Shown: positions 8,648 through 17,920 of the stretch, in pieces
Numbering within the stretch: the stretch's first letter is position 1
Layout: each line of letters begins with the position of its first letter
DNA from: JAPLKB01 sp964429485
GTDB lineage: Bacteria; Desulfobacterota; Syntrophorhabdia; Syntrophorhabdales; Syntrophorhabdaceae
NCBI GenBank assembly: GCA_964429485.1
Contig: CAYSBW010000001.1
Span: 62,001 to 126,000 of the forward strand
Length of the DNA stretch: 64,000 nt
Reading direction: 5' to 3'
The notes under the pieces: model-generated
What the model saw: only the letters and a program-made list of their open reading frames with translations
Database searches by the model: none
Told to the model about the DNA's origin: nothing
Position numbers and translations under genes: made by a program

Positions 8648-10066
8648 CTATGATGCCCCCTTGCCCCCAGTTAGTTTGTCAGCTTCTTCTATCCAGCTGC
8701 CACCCATCGATTTATAGATATTGATAATTGCAATAGATGCGGCGGCCCGGATCTGTATTGCGCTAAGTTCAGCAGGGAACAGTTGTTGCTGTGCATTCAA
8801 AACTGTCAGATACGGGGTATAACCACCATTATATTGGAGAGTTGCAAGCCTTGAATATTCTTTATACGAATTAACCTTTTTCTCTTCAGCAACGAGTTGT
8901 TCCGACAGCTTCTGGCGGGAGATAAGTGAATTTTCCATATCAGCGAAAGCTGCCTGAATTGCTTTTTCATAGGCGAAAAGAGCGGCTTTTTGAGCTGCTT
9001 CTGCCTGTCTTACCTGACCCGAGATATTTCCTGCTGTAAAAATTGGTCCTAAAATAGAACCTCCGTAATTCCATGTTTTGCTTGGTCCACGGAAGAGTTT
9101 TGAAAGGTCTTCGCTGGTAATACCTTCAGCACCAGTAAGAGAAATTCTTGGGAAATAAAGTGCTTTGGCAGCCCCGATCTGTGCATTTGCTGCTATCAGG
9201 TTCTGTTCGGCCTGCATGATGTCTGGACGCCGCTCGAGAAGCTTGGATGGAAGCCCTGCTGGAACTGGCGGTATGACAAGTTCGAAAAGCCTTCTGCCTC
9301 TTGGAATATCAGCAGGGTTGTTACCAAGGAGTATGGAGAGGGCATTTTCCGTCTCGGCAATCTGGATTTCTATCTGAGGGATTGCAGCAGCTGTTGTTTC
9401 ATATTGAGAGCGTGCCTGTTCAACTGTCATCATTGAAACCTGGCCGTATTTTTGTTGCAGTTCAAATATCCTGACAGATTCACCGTAGGTTTTCAGGGTG
9501 TCTTTGGCGATTAAAAGTTGCTCGTCCAGAGCCCTTAACAGAATGTAAGATGCTGCGACTTCTGTTGTTAGAGAGAGTATAATTCCGCGTCGTGCTTCTA
9601 TACTTGCAAGTAATTTTGCCTGTGCTGCTTCACTGAGGCGCCTTATCCGTCCCCAGAGATCAATTTCCCAGCTGGCCCCTCCAAGTGCCTGAAAGTTATT
9701 ATAGGGATTCAGTCCAGGAGCTGGGGTGATACTATTATTTGACATTTTTTGCTTCATACCGCCGCCGCTGTAATTAAGTTGTGGAAACAGAGCTGAGCGA
9801 GTTGTTGTCAAAATCCCTGCAGCGCCATCAATATTTGCAGCAGCAATTTTCAAATCTTTATTATTAAGTAGAGCCTGATCAATGAGTTGATCAAGCACCG
9901 GGTCATTGAACTGTTTCCACCATTTATTATCGAAACCATGATAAGCTCCCTTTGGTTCATATCTGAAGCCCGCTGGTATATCAACTTCAGGACGTTGATA
10001 ATCAGGACCCACCATGCATCCTGCTACAGAAAGGACAAACATAAAAATAATAAGCTTTTTATGCAT
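8648..10066 (-). CDS. Outer membrane efflux lipoprotein, NodT/OprM/CusC family
   Basis: A 472-residue TolC-type outer membrane channel. The signal peptide ends in the lipobox VAGC (cysteine at residue 17), followed by MVGPDYQRPEVDIP, the usual start of OprM/NodT lipoproteins. Family motifs include NKWWKQFNDPVLDQLI, ALGGASWEIDLWGRI, LLERRPDIMQAEQNL and TLQYNGGYTPYLTVLNAQQ. It is the third gene of the RND operon and overlaps the 3' end of the transporter gene by eight bases. It most likely forms the exit duct of this pump. The substrate cannot be read from sequence. Confidence 0.93.
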   Translation of the reverse strand: MHKKLIIFMFVLSVAGCMVGPDYQRPEVDIPAGFRYEPKGAYHGFDNKWWKQFNDPVLDQLIDQALLNNKDLKIAAANIDGAAGILTTTRSALFPQLNYSGGGMKQKMSNNSITPAPGLNPYNNFQALGGASWEIDLWGRIRRLSEAAQAKLLASIEARRGIILSLTTEVAASYILLRALDEQLLIAKDTLKTYGESVRIFELQQKYGQVSMMTVEQARSQYETTAAAIPQIEIQIAETENALSILLGNNPADIPRGRRLFELVIPPVPAGLPSKLLERRPDIMQAEQNLIAANAQIGAAKALYFPRISLTGAEGITSEDLSKLFRGPSKTWNYGGSILGPIFTAGNISGQVRQAEAAQKAALFAYEKAIQAAFADMENSLISRQKLSEQLVAEEKKVNSYKEYSRLATLQYNGGYTPYLTVLNAQQQLFPAELSAIQIRAAASIAIINIYKSMGGSWIEEADKLTGGKGAS

Positions 10067-13000
10067 TTTTCACCTCCTGTTCTTCCTTAAGAGATCCTTT
10101 TTCGGCAATTCCAAGTGGTGATGTATCTGGAGGCGGGTCTTTATGATTTTTCCCCGAGCCTTCGGCAAATCTGTCGAATATATAGAAAAATAGAGGTACA
10201 AAGAGCATTGCAAGTGTAGTTTCACCAATCATACCACCAATAATACCTGTGCCGATGGAGTGGCGTGCGTTGGCGCCTGCTCCGGTAGCAATGGCTAATG
10301 GTAGTACTCCAAGAATAAAAGCAAGTGATGTCATTATGATTGGACGGAGCCTTTCCTCTCCTGCTTGAATTGTTGCATCCATTATTGACAGACCCTGCTT
10401 TCGCAGTTCTGAAGCAAAGGCTACGCGAAGTACCGCATTTTTAGCGCCAAGTCCTATCAGTACAAGAAGACCTATCTGGAAATAGACGTCATTATCAAGA
10501 CCTCTTATCCAGTTAAAAACAAGAGCTCCAAGGATGCCGAAAGGTATTGCAGTCATAACTGAACCAGGCATTACCCATGATTCGAACTGTGCTGCGAGAA
10601 TTAGAAAAACTATTATGAGACCGAAAATAAAAGCAATGGCTGAAGTGCTTCCAGACTGTTTTTCCTGGAAGGCCATGCCTGACCAGGCAAAATCGTAACC
10701 CTGGGGAAGAACTTCTTTTGCAACTTCTTCCATAGCTTTGATGGCTTCTCCGGAACTCCGGCCTGCTACTGCGCTACCTGTGATCTGGGCAGCAGGGAAG
10801 CTGTTGAATCGTGACATAAGGTCAGGGCCTGTAACATATCTTGTTTGTACTAGTGTTGAGAGGGGAATCATTTTATTCTGTCTTGACCTTGTGTAAAGTT
10901 TTGTAATATCTGAAGGGCATCTGCGGTATGGAGCATCTGATTGAAGCGTTACATTCCAGACCCGGCTGTACTGGTTAAACTGACTTACCACAATGGAGCC
11001 GAACTGGGCCTGCAATGAACTGTAGACATCTTCAACGGGTACATCGAGAAGCATTGCCTTTGCACGATCCACATCTGCCTGCAATTGTTGCGAAGATGAG
11101 CGGAAAGTTGAATTAAGGCTTGTCAATTCAGGTCTTGTGCGGGCCTTTGAAAGAAATTGCTGTGTAACATCATGGAGATGTGCAGGATCGCCAGCTGTTT
11201 TATCCTGAATCCAGAATTCAAAACCGCCTGTTGTGCCTATTCCCATGATTGCAGGAGGCATGATAGGTATAGTGATGCCCTTATTTATCTTGGATGATTC
11301 ACTTGCCACATATCTTGCAATAGCACCTGCATTTTCATTTTTGGCACGCTTAATTGAAGAATAACGTTCTTTAAAATCTCTAAAAGCAACGAAGAAGGTG
11401 GAGACATTAGGTTTAAACTGGCCGTCGAGAAGGCTGTATCCGTTGATGATTGCCCTGTCGGCAACAGCCGGATGTTTTTCAAAAATCTTATCAACAAGAT
11501 CGGAAGTCTCGGAGGTTCGATTTAGACTGGTAGCGTCAGGCATAATTATAGTTGCCATCATATAACCCTGGTCTTCATTAGGTACGAAACTTGTAGGGGT
11601 TATCATAAAAAGATGTACAAGCGCCCAGATCAAAAAAGCGAGAAATATAAAGGCAACAGTCATCCGTTTGATCATAAGTACAACAGCGTGGCCGAAACCC
11701 GTAGTAAAACGGTCAAAACCGTGGTTGAACCAGTTAAAGAACTTATTAAACCAGCTAAGAAAGCCGCTGCTTGAAGGCTTTTTATGTTTAATGAGAATTG
11801 CACACATAGCCGGGGTGAGAGTCAGGGCAACAAAACCGGATATGGCTACGGATATTACTATGGTTATGGCAAATTGTTTATAAAGCTGTCCGGTTGTGCC
11901 TGGCAGGAATGCTGCAGGGATAAAGACTGATGCCATTACCAGTACTACTGCGATAAGTGAAGTACCTATTTCTTCCATTGCTATGATTGTGGCTTCCTTA
12001 GGTGGAAGATGCTTTTTTGTCATGTTTCGTTCAACATTTTCAACTACTACGATCGCGTCATCAACTACCATACCTATGGCAAGGACTATACCGAAAAGAG
12101 TCAACATATTAATTGAGAATCCGAGAGCCAGCATTCCACAAAATGTCCCGATAAGAGATACGAGAATAGCAACTACGCAGATCATTGTTGCACGGAAGCT
12201 TTGCAGGAAAAGGTAAACAACTAAAATAACAAGGAGAATAGCTTCAAATAGAGTATGAACAACTTCTTCGATGGATATACGGACAAAATCGGTGGTATCC
12301 AGGGAGATTTTATAATCAATGCCATCAGGCATGGATTTTTTCAAATCTTCCATGGTCTGACGCACAGCCTTGGAAACATCAAGCCCATTGACCCCTGCCT
12401 GTTGATAGACAGCTATGGGAGTTGCGCTTATACCGTTAACCTTATTGTTATCAACATATTGCTTGCGACCTATTTCGGCCCGGGCCACATCTCCTAAACG
12501 TACAAGGGCGCCTCCATCATTGCTTGCCTTGAGAATAATATTTTCGTATTGCTTCGGGTTTGTAAACGGAGACTGGGTTATTACTGGAAAAGTTAATTGT
12601 ACTTGATCATCAGCAGGTTGCTGACCTATCTGGCCTGCCCCCCATAGAGCGTTTTGCTTGGCCACTGCCTGTTGAATATCAGTTGTTGTAATTCCGAGAG
12701 ATGCCATTCTGTCAGGGTTTGTCCAGATTCTCATAGCCTGGTCAGCCATACCAAAAATCTGAGCTTCGCCTGCACCTTCAACCCTCTTTATAGCATCCAG
12801 AACATACACATTGGCGTAGTTGTTTACATAATCTGAGCTGTAACGGCCGTCTTTATTAAATATTGAAAGAATCATCAGGACATTGGAAGATTTTTTTTGA
12901 ACTGAAACACCATACTGTACTACAGCATCAGGAAGTTGAGGCTGAGCAAGGTTTACCCTGTTTTGCACCTGAACCTGCGCGATGTCAGGATCTGTGCCAA

Positions 13001-13289
13001 GGCTGAAGAATACTGTCAAGGTCATCTGTCCTGTATTGGAACTTGTTGATGTCATGTAGAGCATATTGTCCACACCATTGATTTGTGATTCAATTGGTGC
13101 AGCTACGGAATCACTAACTGTTTTTGAATCAGCTCCCGGGTAAGCTGTTGTTACCTGTATTTGCACAGGAGTGATTTCCGGGTACATGGCAATGGGTAGA
13201 ATCTTTATTGATACCAGGCCTGCTATTATAATTATTAAAGCAATTACTGTTGCAAAAATCGGCCTTTCTATGAAAAACCTGGAAAACAT
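10059..13289 (-). CDS. RND multidrug efflux transporter, HAE-1 (AcrB/MexB-like)
   Basis: A 1076-residue inner-membrane proton-driven pump of the hydrophobe/amphiphile efflux-1 family. The N-terminus (MFSRFFIERPIFATVIALII) is diagnostic. The transmembrane proton-relay aspartates lie in GMVVDDAIVVVENVERN (TM4 region). Two large periplasmic loops, the duplicated six-helix halves, and the late GLLVLIGLGAKNAVLRVAFA region match AcrB. The length is slightly above AcrB (1049) because of a charged C-terminal tail rich in proline and lysine. The start has AGGGGAGG just upstream. The adaptor gene precedes it with a three-base gap. No TetR-type repressor gene lies next to the operon. Confidence 0.97.
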   Translation of the reverse strand: MFSRFFIERPIFATVIALIIIIAGLVSIKILPIAMYPEITPVQIQVTTAYPGADSKTVSDSVAAPIESQINGVDNMLYMTSTSSNTGQMTLTVFFSLGTDPDIAQVQVQNRVNLAQPQLPDAVVQYGVSVQKKSSNVLMILSIFNKDGRYSSDYVNNYANVYVLDAIKRVEGAGEAQIFGMADQAMRIWTNPDRMASLGITTTDIQQAVAKQNALWGAGQIGQQPADDQVQLTFPVITQSPFTNPKQYENIILKASNDGGALVRLGDVARAEIGRKQYVDNNKVNGISATPIAVYQQAGVNGLDVSKAVRQTMEDLKKSMPDGIDYKISLDTTDFVRISIEEVVHTLFEAILLVILVVYLFLQSFRATMICVVAILVSLIGTFCGMLALGFSINMLTLFGIVLAIGMVVDDAIVVVENVERNMTKKHLPPKEATIIAMEEIGTSLIAVVLVMASVFIPAAFLPGTTGQLYKQFAITIVISVAISGFVALTLTPAMCAILIKHKKPSSSGFLSWFNKFFNWFNHGFDRFTTGFGHAVVLMIKRMTVAFIFLAFLIWALVHLFMITPTSFVPNEDQGYMMATIIMPDATSLNRTSETSDLVDKIFEKHPAVADRAIINGYSLLDGQFKPNVSTFFVAFRDFKERYSSIKRAKNENAGAIARYVASESSKINKGITIPIMPPAIMGIGTTGGFEFWIQDKTAGDPAHLHDVTQQFLSKARTRPELTSLNSTFRSSSQQLQADVDRAKAMLLDVPVEDVYSSLQAQFGSIVVSQFNQYSRVWNVTLQSDAPYRRCPSDITKLYTRSRQNKMIPLSTLVQTRYVTGPDLMSRFNSFPAAQITGSAVAGRSSGEAIKAMEEVAKEVLPQGYDFAWSGMAFQEKQSGSTSAIAFIFGLIIVFLILAAQFESWVMPGSVMTAIPFGILGALVFNWIRGLDNDVYFQIGLLVLIGLGAKNAVLRVAFASELRKQGLSIMDATIQAGEERLRPIIMTSLAFILGVLPLAIATGAGANARHSIGTGIIGGMIGETTLAMLFVPLFFYIFDRFAEGSGKNHKDPPPDTSPLGIAEKGSLKEEQEVKNA

Positions 13290-13292
13290 AGT

Positions 13293-14534
13293 CTACCTCC
13301 CCTGTTGGTTGCTTTTAGCTGATCCTGGCTCATTTTTTGTTCCGGGAGGTGCAGAAGAAGATTCTTTTGCAGCAAGAGGTTTTGCAGTTACAGGCTCACC
13401 CTGGCGAACACTGAGGACTCCGTCAACAACAACCTCGTCGCCAGCATGCAACCCCTGGTCAATAAAAACATCATTGCCATGCCATTCATCAACTATGACC
13501 GGTCTTAGTTCAGCCTTCCTTTCACTGTCCATGACCCAGACAAAATGTCCCTTGGCGCCTTGCTGTATAGCTTTCTGTGGTATCAGAATTCCATTGCGCC
13601 TTATAGCGCCCTTCAAACGGGCCCTTACATATTGATTGGGACGCAACAGACCATCGGGATTTTTTACACTGGCTCGAACGAGAAAGGTACCCGTCTTAAC
13701 GTTATATGAAGGATCTGCAAAGGTAATTGTTCCTTTTTGTGAAAAAATGGACCCGTCCACAAGAACAACTTCTACTTCATAGTTTTCATTTTTTGGTGGA
13801 ATGATTTTTCCGGAAGCTATCTTGTCTCCATATTTTTTGATATCATTTTCTGACATACTGAAATTTACCCAAATGGGTGAAAGTACAGCAACTGTTGTAA
13901 GCTGGTTATTCATCTGATTTATATATGCTCCATCCTGCACCATGGCAGCTCCGCTTATTCCGGTGACAGGGGAGGTGATCGTACAGTAGGATAAGTTAAG
14001 TTTTTCTGATTCAAGTTGAGCCTTTGCCTGTTCAACTGCAGCTGCAGCTGATTCATAGGAGCCCTTTGCATCGTCAAGGTCTTTTTGTGACAGGGCGTTC
14101 TGTTCTGCAAGCGGTTTCACACGATCCAGATTCATGCGTGCTGTTTCATAAGTTGCCTGCTGCCTGGATAGAGCAGCTGCAGCTGCATTGACCTGGGTTT
14201 GAAATGGTTTTTTATCCATAATGAAAAGTACACTCCCAGCTTTTACAACAGATCCTTCTGTATAGACTCTTTTATCAAGAAAGCCATTCACCCTGGCTCT
14301 TATTTCTACCTGATGGGAGCTTTGTGTCTGGGCTACAAATTCGAAGGTAACAGGTGTATCAGAAGGACTTATTTTCATAGTTGTTACTTCTACAGGAGGT
14401 CGGGTTTTTCCCTTACCATCCTTCTTCCCGCAACCCTCGGAAAATGACAGGATAATTATTGCAGCAAGAATTATAAAAAATAATCGTGATATGCCGGTAA
14501 CAATAAGGGATTTTAAAAATTTTAAATAGTTCAT
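13293..14534 (-). CDS. RND periplasmic adaptor (membrane fusion protein, AcrA/MexA-like)
   Basis: A 413-residue adaptor that bridges the RND pump and the outer membrane channel. An N-terminal signal segment (about residues 16-34) is followed by a cysteine at residue 35 (FSEGCGKKDGK), so it may be lipid-anchored like AcrA. The lipoyl half-motifs (VEIRARVNGFLDKRVYTEGS and NLSYCTITSPVTGISG) flank an alpha-helical hairpin (AAALSRQQATYETARMNLD). The beta-barrel domain carries NQYVRARLKG. A proline- and serine-rich tail ends the protein. This is the first gene of the three-gene pump operon; the ATG is preceded by GAGAGG. Confidence 0.95.
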   Translation of the reverse strand: MNYLKFLKSLIVTGISRLFFIILAAIIILSFSEGCGKKDGKGKTRPPVEVTTMKISPSDTPVTFEFVAQTQSSHQVEIRARVNGFLDKRVYTEGSVVKAGSVLFIMDKKPFQTQVNAAAAALSRQQATYETARMNLDRVKPLAEQNALSQKDLDDAKGSYESAAAAVEQAKAQLESEKLNLSYCTITSPVTGISGAAMVQDGAYINQMNNQLTTVAVLSPIWVNFSMSENDIKKYGDKIASGKIIPPKNENYEVEVVLVDGSIFSQKGTITFADPSYNVKTGTFLVRASVKNPDGLLRPNQYVRARLKGAIRRNGILIPQKAIQQGAKGHFVWVMDSERKAELRPVIVDEWHGNDVFIDQGLHAGDEVVVDGVLSVRQGEPVTAKPLAAKESSSAPPGTKNEPGSAKSNQQGR

Positions 14535-14648
14535 TATCAGGCACCTCTCTTTTTATTAATAGGCGTATATTTATATATCTCTGAATAAAAATAAGAACAT
14601 ATCATGGTAGATCTTTTTTTAAAAAGATGAAAAATTTATGACTGATTT

Positions 14649-14659
14649 ATATGACATAT
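14649..14659. promoter_or_regulatory. Small palindrome upstream of the RND operon
   Basis: ATATG-A-CATAT forms a perfect 11-base palindrome in the 160-base gap between the cysteine synthase stop and the RND adaptor start, about 115 bases upstream of the adaptor gene. It could be a repressor operator for the pump. In AT-rich DNA an 11-base palindrome can occur by chance, so support is weak. Confidence 0.2.
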
Positions 14660-14694
14660 CTGTTTGCCATTTCAATAATATTTTTTATAATTTA

Positions 14695-15603
14695 TTACGG
14701 TGGGCATTTTGCGCATATAGATCTGAATTGCATTGTACTTAAATAGCGGTCTCCCCTGTCAGGTAATACTACAACAATTGTACCGTGGTCTATGCTTTTT
14801 GCAAGTCTTAGTGCTACTGCAGCAGCTGCACCACTTGATGTTCCTACAAAAATACCTTCTTTCTGAGCAAGGAGCTTTGTTGTTTCGAAGGCTTCACCAT
14901 CGTTTACAGTAATCTTGTCATTCAATATGGCAGACTGGTATATTTTTGGGATTATTGATTCTGTTAGATTTTTTAATCCTTGAATTGTATGGCCCATAGC
15001 GGGCTCAACGCCAACAATCCTTATTTGAGGTTTTTTTTCTTTTAAATATTTTGAAGTACCTATAAGAGTTCCTGTGGTTCCCATACCGGCAACAAATATG
15101 TCAATGTCCCCTCGAGTTTGTTCAAATATTTCCGGGCCCGTTGTTTCATAGTGGGCAAGAACATTATCGTCATTATCATATTGATTAGGCATAAAATATT
15201 TATCAGGTTCTTTTTCATATAGCTGATAGGCTTTTCGGATTGCTCCATCAATATTTTCCTTTGCCAGAGTGAGAAAAACCTGAGCTCCGAGACCTTGAAG
15301 GATAAGTCTCCTTTCAACGCTGACACATTCAGGCATACAGAGATTAACCTTATAGCCCTTTGCCGCTCCTATCATCGCAATTGCTATACCGGTATTACCG
15401 GAAGTAGGTTCAAGTATTATTTTGTCCTTGGTTAATTCACCCCGCGCCTCGGCTTTTGTTATCATGTAGAGGGCAGGACGGTCTTTTACCGACCCCCCTG
15501 GATTACAGCCTTCAAGTTTACATAATATTTTTGTTTTGGAGTTAGGATTGATGTTTGTTAATTCTACAAGGGGTGTATGCCCGATTGCAGACAGAATATT
15601 CAT
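14695..15603 (-). CDS. cysM: Cysteine synthase (O-acetylserine sulfhydrylase family)
   Basis: A 302-residue PLP enzyme that makes L-cysteine from O-acetylserine (or O-phosphoserine) and sulfide or thiosulfate. The PLP-binding lysine is in GGSVKDRPAL (about residue 42). The substrate loop EPTSGNTGIAIAMIG and the phosphate-binding GTSSGAAAAVAL are present. The C-terminus carries FRSICAKCPP. The NPGGSVKDR form and overall length are closer to CysM/CBS-type than CysK, but the donor substrate cannot be settled by eye. It starts at ATG with GGAGG seven bases upstream. No other sulfur assimilation genes are adjacent, so it seems to be a stand-alone unit. Confidence 0.92.
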   Translation of the reverse strand: MNILSAIGHTPLVELTNINPNSKTKILCKLEGCNPGGSVKDRPALYMITKAEARGELTKDKIILEPTSGNTGIAIAMIGAAKGYKVNLCMPECVSVERRLILQGLGAQVFLTLAKENIDGAIRKAYQLYEKEPDKYFMPNQYDNDDNVLAHYETTGPEIFEQTRGDIDIFVAGMGTTGTLIGTSKYLKEKKPQIRIVGVEPAMGHTIQGLKNLTESIIPKIYQSAILNDKITVNDGEAFETTKLLAQKEGIFVGTSSGAAAAVALRLAKSIDHGTIVVVLPDRGDRYLSTMQFRSICAKCPP

Positions 15604-15857
15604 AAGTTTACCTCCATGGATGATAATATCTATTTAACTGGAAAAGATTAACAGAATAATTAATATTTAACAAGATAAAGGCCCACGGTATAGAATAAAA
15701 ATTCATCTCAGATAGTTATTATTATAAACTTGTAGCAACGATCATTATTAAAGAGCGGTGTAGAAATTTTCAATAAAATAATAGGAAATATATACACGAT
15801 TGGCTATTCAACTCAAATCACCCTGTGGGGTGCCATTTAAATATGATTCCGTAGTAA

Positions 15858-16004
15858 GGTTCATATATAGGAGAAAAAGAGGCTCTTATCAACGGAGATT
15901 ACGATGAATTAAAAACATTGGCAAAAAAATACGCAAAAAGTAATTTTTTGATAAAAAAGACCAAGGACAAAAAAACAATTTTTGCTTGGTCTATAACTTA
16001 TTAA
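15858..16004 (+). other. Short open frame without canonical start, next to tRNA-Phe
   Basis: Between cysteine synthase and tRNA-Phe, a 48-codon frame runs from just after a TAA (15855-15857) to a TAA at 16002. It has no ATG, GTG or early TTG. Its translation has protein-like helical stretches (GDYDELKTLAKKYAKSN) and ends with KKTIFAWSITY. The 3' part also encodes the tRNA terminator hairpin on the other strand. It may be the tail of a lost gene or a chance frame. The rest of 15604-16013 is AT-rich with a small CACCC/GGGTG hairpin near 15820 and nothing else recognisable. Confidence 0.25.
15953..15992 (-). terminator. Rho-independent terminator of tRNA-Phe
   Basis: On the minus strand, AGACCAAG (15992-15985) pairs with CTTGGTCT (15965-15958). 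An inner CAAAAA/TTTTTG pairing extends the hairpin, and a run of six T follows. It begins 21 bases after the 3' end of the tRNA, as expected for its transcription terminator. Confidence 0.75.
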
Positions 16005-16013
16005 AATTAGAAA

Positions 16014-16086
16014 TGCCGAGGAACGGAATTGAACCGCTGACACGGGGATTTTCAGTCCCCTGCTCTACCGACTGAGCTACCTCGGC
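16014..16086 (-). tRNA. tRNA-Phe (anticodon GAA)
   Basis: A 73-base cloverleaf on the minus strand. The acceptor stem is GCCGAGG/CCTCGGC with discriminator A. The D arm (GCTC-AGTCGGTA-GAGC), anticodon arm (GGGGA-CTGAAAA-TCCCC) and T arm (AGCGG-TTCAATT-CCGTT) all fold. The anticodon GAA lies at 16051-16053, giving phenylalanine. CCA is not encoded. A terminator hairpin follows 21 bases downstream. Confidence 0.97.
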
Positions 16087-16199
16087 ATCTTTTTATTTAA
16101 AACATAACTTCATACTTCATGTCAAGATATTCGTAGATTTTGTGGTAGTTAATTTTGGATTTGCCGAAGGAGACCATATGATGTTATGATTTTTTTACA

Positions 16200-17036
16200 A
16201 TGAAAGCAGGTTATTATCAGTATGAACCAATTTTTGGTCAAAAGAAAAAGAACATCAACAAGGTGATCGACACTCTTCAAAATATTGATGCTGACCTTAT
16301 TGTTCTGCCTGAATTGTTTGCAACAGGTTACCAGTTTGTTTCCTGTGAAGAAGTTACGGAATTGTCAGAATATGTCCCGCAGGGTTGTACAACTGAAGCC
16401 TTAACAGAGCTGTCAATAAATAACAATATGTATATTGTAGCGGGACTTGCAGAAAAATGCCGAGATAAAGTTTACAATTCAGCTATTCTTACCGGACCGG
16501 ATGGATATATAGGTCGTTACCGGAAAACACATCTTTTTTTCGAGGAAAAACTTTGGTTTGAACCGGGAGATACAGGATTTGAAGTTTTTAATACACCTGT
16601 TGGTTGCATAGGTATTATAATATGTTTTGATTGGATATTTCCTGAATCAGTCAGAACCCTTGCGCTTAAAGGGGCGGAGGTTATTGCCCATCCGGCGAAT
16701 CTTGTTCTTCCTCATTGTCCTTCTGCTATGTCAGTCCGATGTCTTGAAAATAGAGTTTTTGCAATTACTGCAAACAGAACAGGCATTGAAAAAAGAAAAG
16801 ATGATCAAAGCCTGAGATTTATTGGTACAAGTCAGATTGTTGCTCCTGATGGTAGTATATTAGTGCGGGCTCCTGAAAATGATGAATCTTTAAAAATAAT
16901 TGAAATTATGCCGGAAGAGGCCAAAAACAAAGCTCTGAATCCATTCAATGATCTTTTTGTAGACAGGAGGCCGGGAATGTATAGGAGTATCATGGATAAG
17001 GTTGAAGGTTTTAAATCTGGCGATAAGGAGGGATAA
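16200..17036 (+). CDS. Carbon-nitrogen hydrolase (nitrilase superfamily)
   Basis: A 278-residue cytoplasmic amidase-type enzyme. The catalytic triad is visible: Glu38 in LIVLPELFATGY, Lys109 in RYRKTHLF, and the nucleophile Cys142 in GIIICFDWIFPES. The length and the CFDW context fit aliphatic or omega-amidase and N-carbamoyl-type branches rather than true nitrilases; the substrate is not known. The ATG at 16200 is the only usable start, since an in-frame stop lies 21 bases upstream, and no clear ribosome site is seen. The stop is one base before the ATG of a sirtuin gene, so the two are almost certainly co-transcribed. Confidence 0.9.
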   Translation: MKAGYYQYEPIFGQKKKNINKVIDTLQNIDADLIVLPELFATGYQFVSCEEVTELSEYVPQGCTTEALTELSINNNMYIVAGLAEKCRDKVYNSAILTGPDGYIGRYRKTHLFFEEKLWFEPGDTGFEVFNTPVGCIGIIICFDWIFPESVRTLALKGAEVIAHPANLVLPHCPSAMSVRCLENRVFAITANRTGIEKRKDDQSLRFIGTSQIVAPDGSILVRAPENDESLKIIEIMPEEAKNKALNPFNDLFVDRRPGMYRSIMDKVEGFKSGDKEG

Positions 17037-17037
17037 A

Positions 17038-17808
17038 ATGGAAGACAAAATTCAAAAAGTTGCTGAATTAATTATAGATTCAGAACGAATTGTAGTTTTT
17101 GTTGGTGCAGGTCTTAGTACAGAATCGGGTATTCCGGATTTTAGAAGTCCTGGAGGAGTGTGGGACAAGTATGAACCGGAGGATTTTTATTTTCAGAACT
17201 TCATATCCAAAGAATCAGCAAGGGAGAAGTACTGGGAAATGGCTACAGAAATGTATGATTCAATGAAAGATGCCTTACCCAATGCAGGCCATTTTGCGAT
17301 TGCAGAACTGGAAAAACTTGGCAAGTTAGACTGTTTAATTACTCAGAATATTGACGGTCTTCACTTCAAAGCAGGAAACTCTAATGAAAAAGTATTGGAA
17401 TTACATGGAACTGCCATGTACGTGATGTGTCTAAATTGTAGTAGGAGATATGAGAGAGATGATATTCAGGCAAGAAGAGCAAGGGAAGGCAGGGCGCCAG
17501 ACTGTGATATTTGTGGAGGTCTCCTTAAACCTGCAACAATTTCTTTTGGTCAGGCTATGCCTGAGCATGAAACAGCTGAAGCATACAGGAGGTCGGAAGC
17601 ATCAGACCTTTTTATTGTTATAGGGTCATCACTTGTTGTACATCCTGCTGCTTATATGCCTGTTACTGCAAAAAGACACGGTTCAAAACTTGTTATTATT
17701 AACAGAGATGAAACTGCCTGTGACAACCTGGCTGATATAGTTATAAACAGTGCAGCAGGCCCAACGATGGCTGAAATTGTCTCAAGAGTTAAAAAAATGA
17801 CAGAATAG
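17038..17808 (+). CDS. cobB: NAD-dependent protein deacylase, Sir2/CobB family
   Basis: A 256-residue sirtuin that removes acyl groups from lysines using NAD, releasing nicotinamide and O-acyl-ADP-ribose. The NAD motif GAGLSTESGIPDFR spans residues 23-36. QNIDGLH (103-109), the catalytic His123 in ELHG, and zinc cysteines C131/C134 and C156/C159 are all present. The start at 17038 follows AAGGAGGG by five bases and is preferred to upstream in-frame codons inside the nitrilase gene. In anaerobes that use acyl-CoA intermediates, such enzymes often reverse lysine acylation; that role here is inference. Confidence 0.95.
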   Translation: MEDKIQKVAELIIDSERIVVFVGAGLSTESGIPDFRSPGGVWDKYEPEDFYFQNFISKESAREKYWEMATEMYDSMKDALPNAGHFAIAELEKLGKLDCLITQNIDGLHFKAGNSNEKVLELHGTAMYVMCLNCSRRYERDDIQARRAREGRAPDCDICGGLLKPATISFGQAMPEHETAEAYRRSEASDLFIVIGSSLVVHPAAYMPVTAKRHGSKLVIINRDETACDNLADIVINSAAGPTMAEIVSRVKKMTE

Positions 17809-17920
17809 CCTTTGCCTGTCGATTTTTTTTAGAATGTTGATTTTATGATTAATTAGGCAATATAATGTTTTGTTTTGAAATGCTTTTAAAATAAAAATAG
17901 CCACATTTTTTGTATTATTT

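Noticed and set aside
9165..13635. Several open frames on the + strand opposite the RND operon
   Set aside because: They are mirror frames of strongly conserved efflux genes, have no family resemblance and no ribosome sites.
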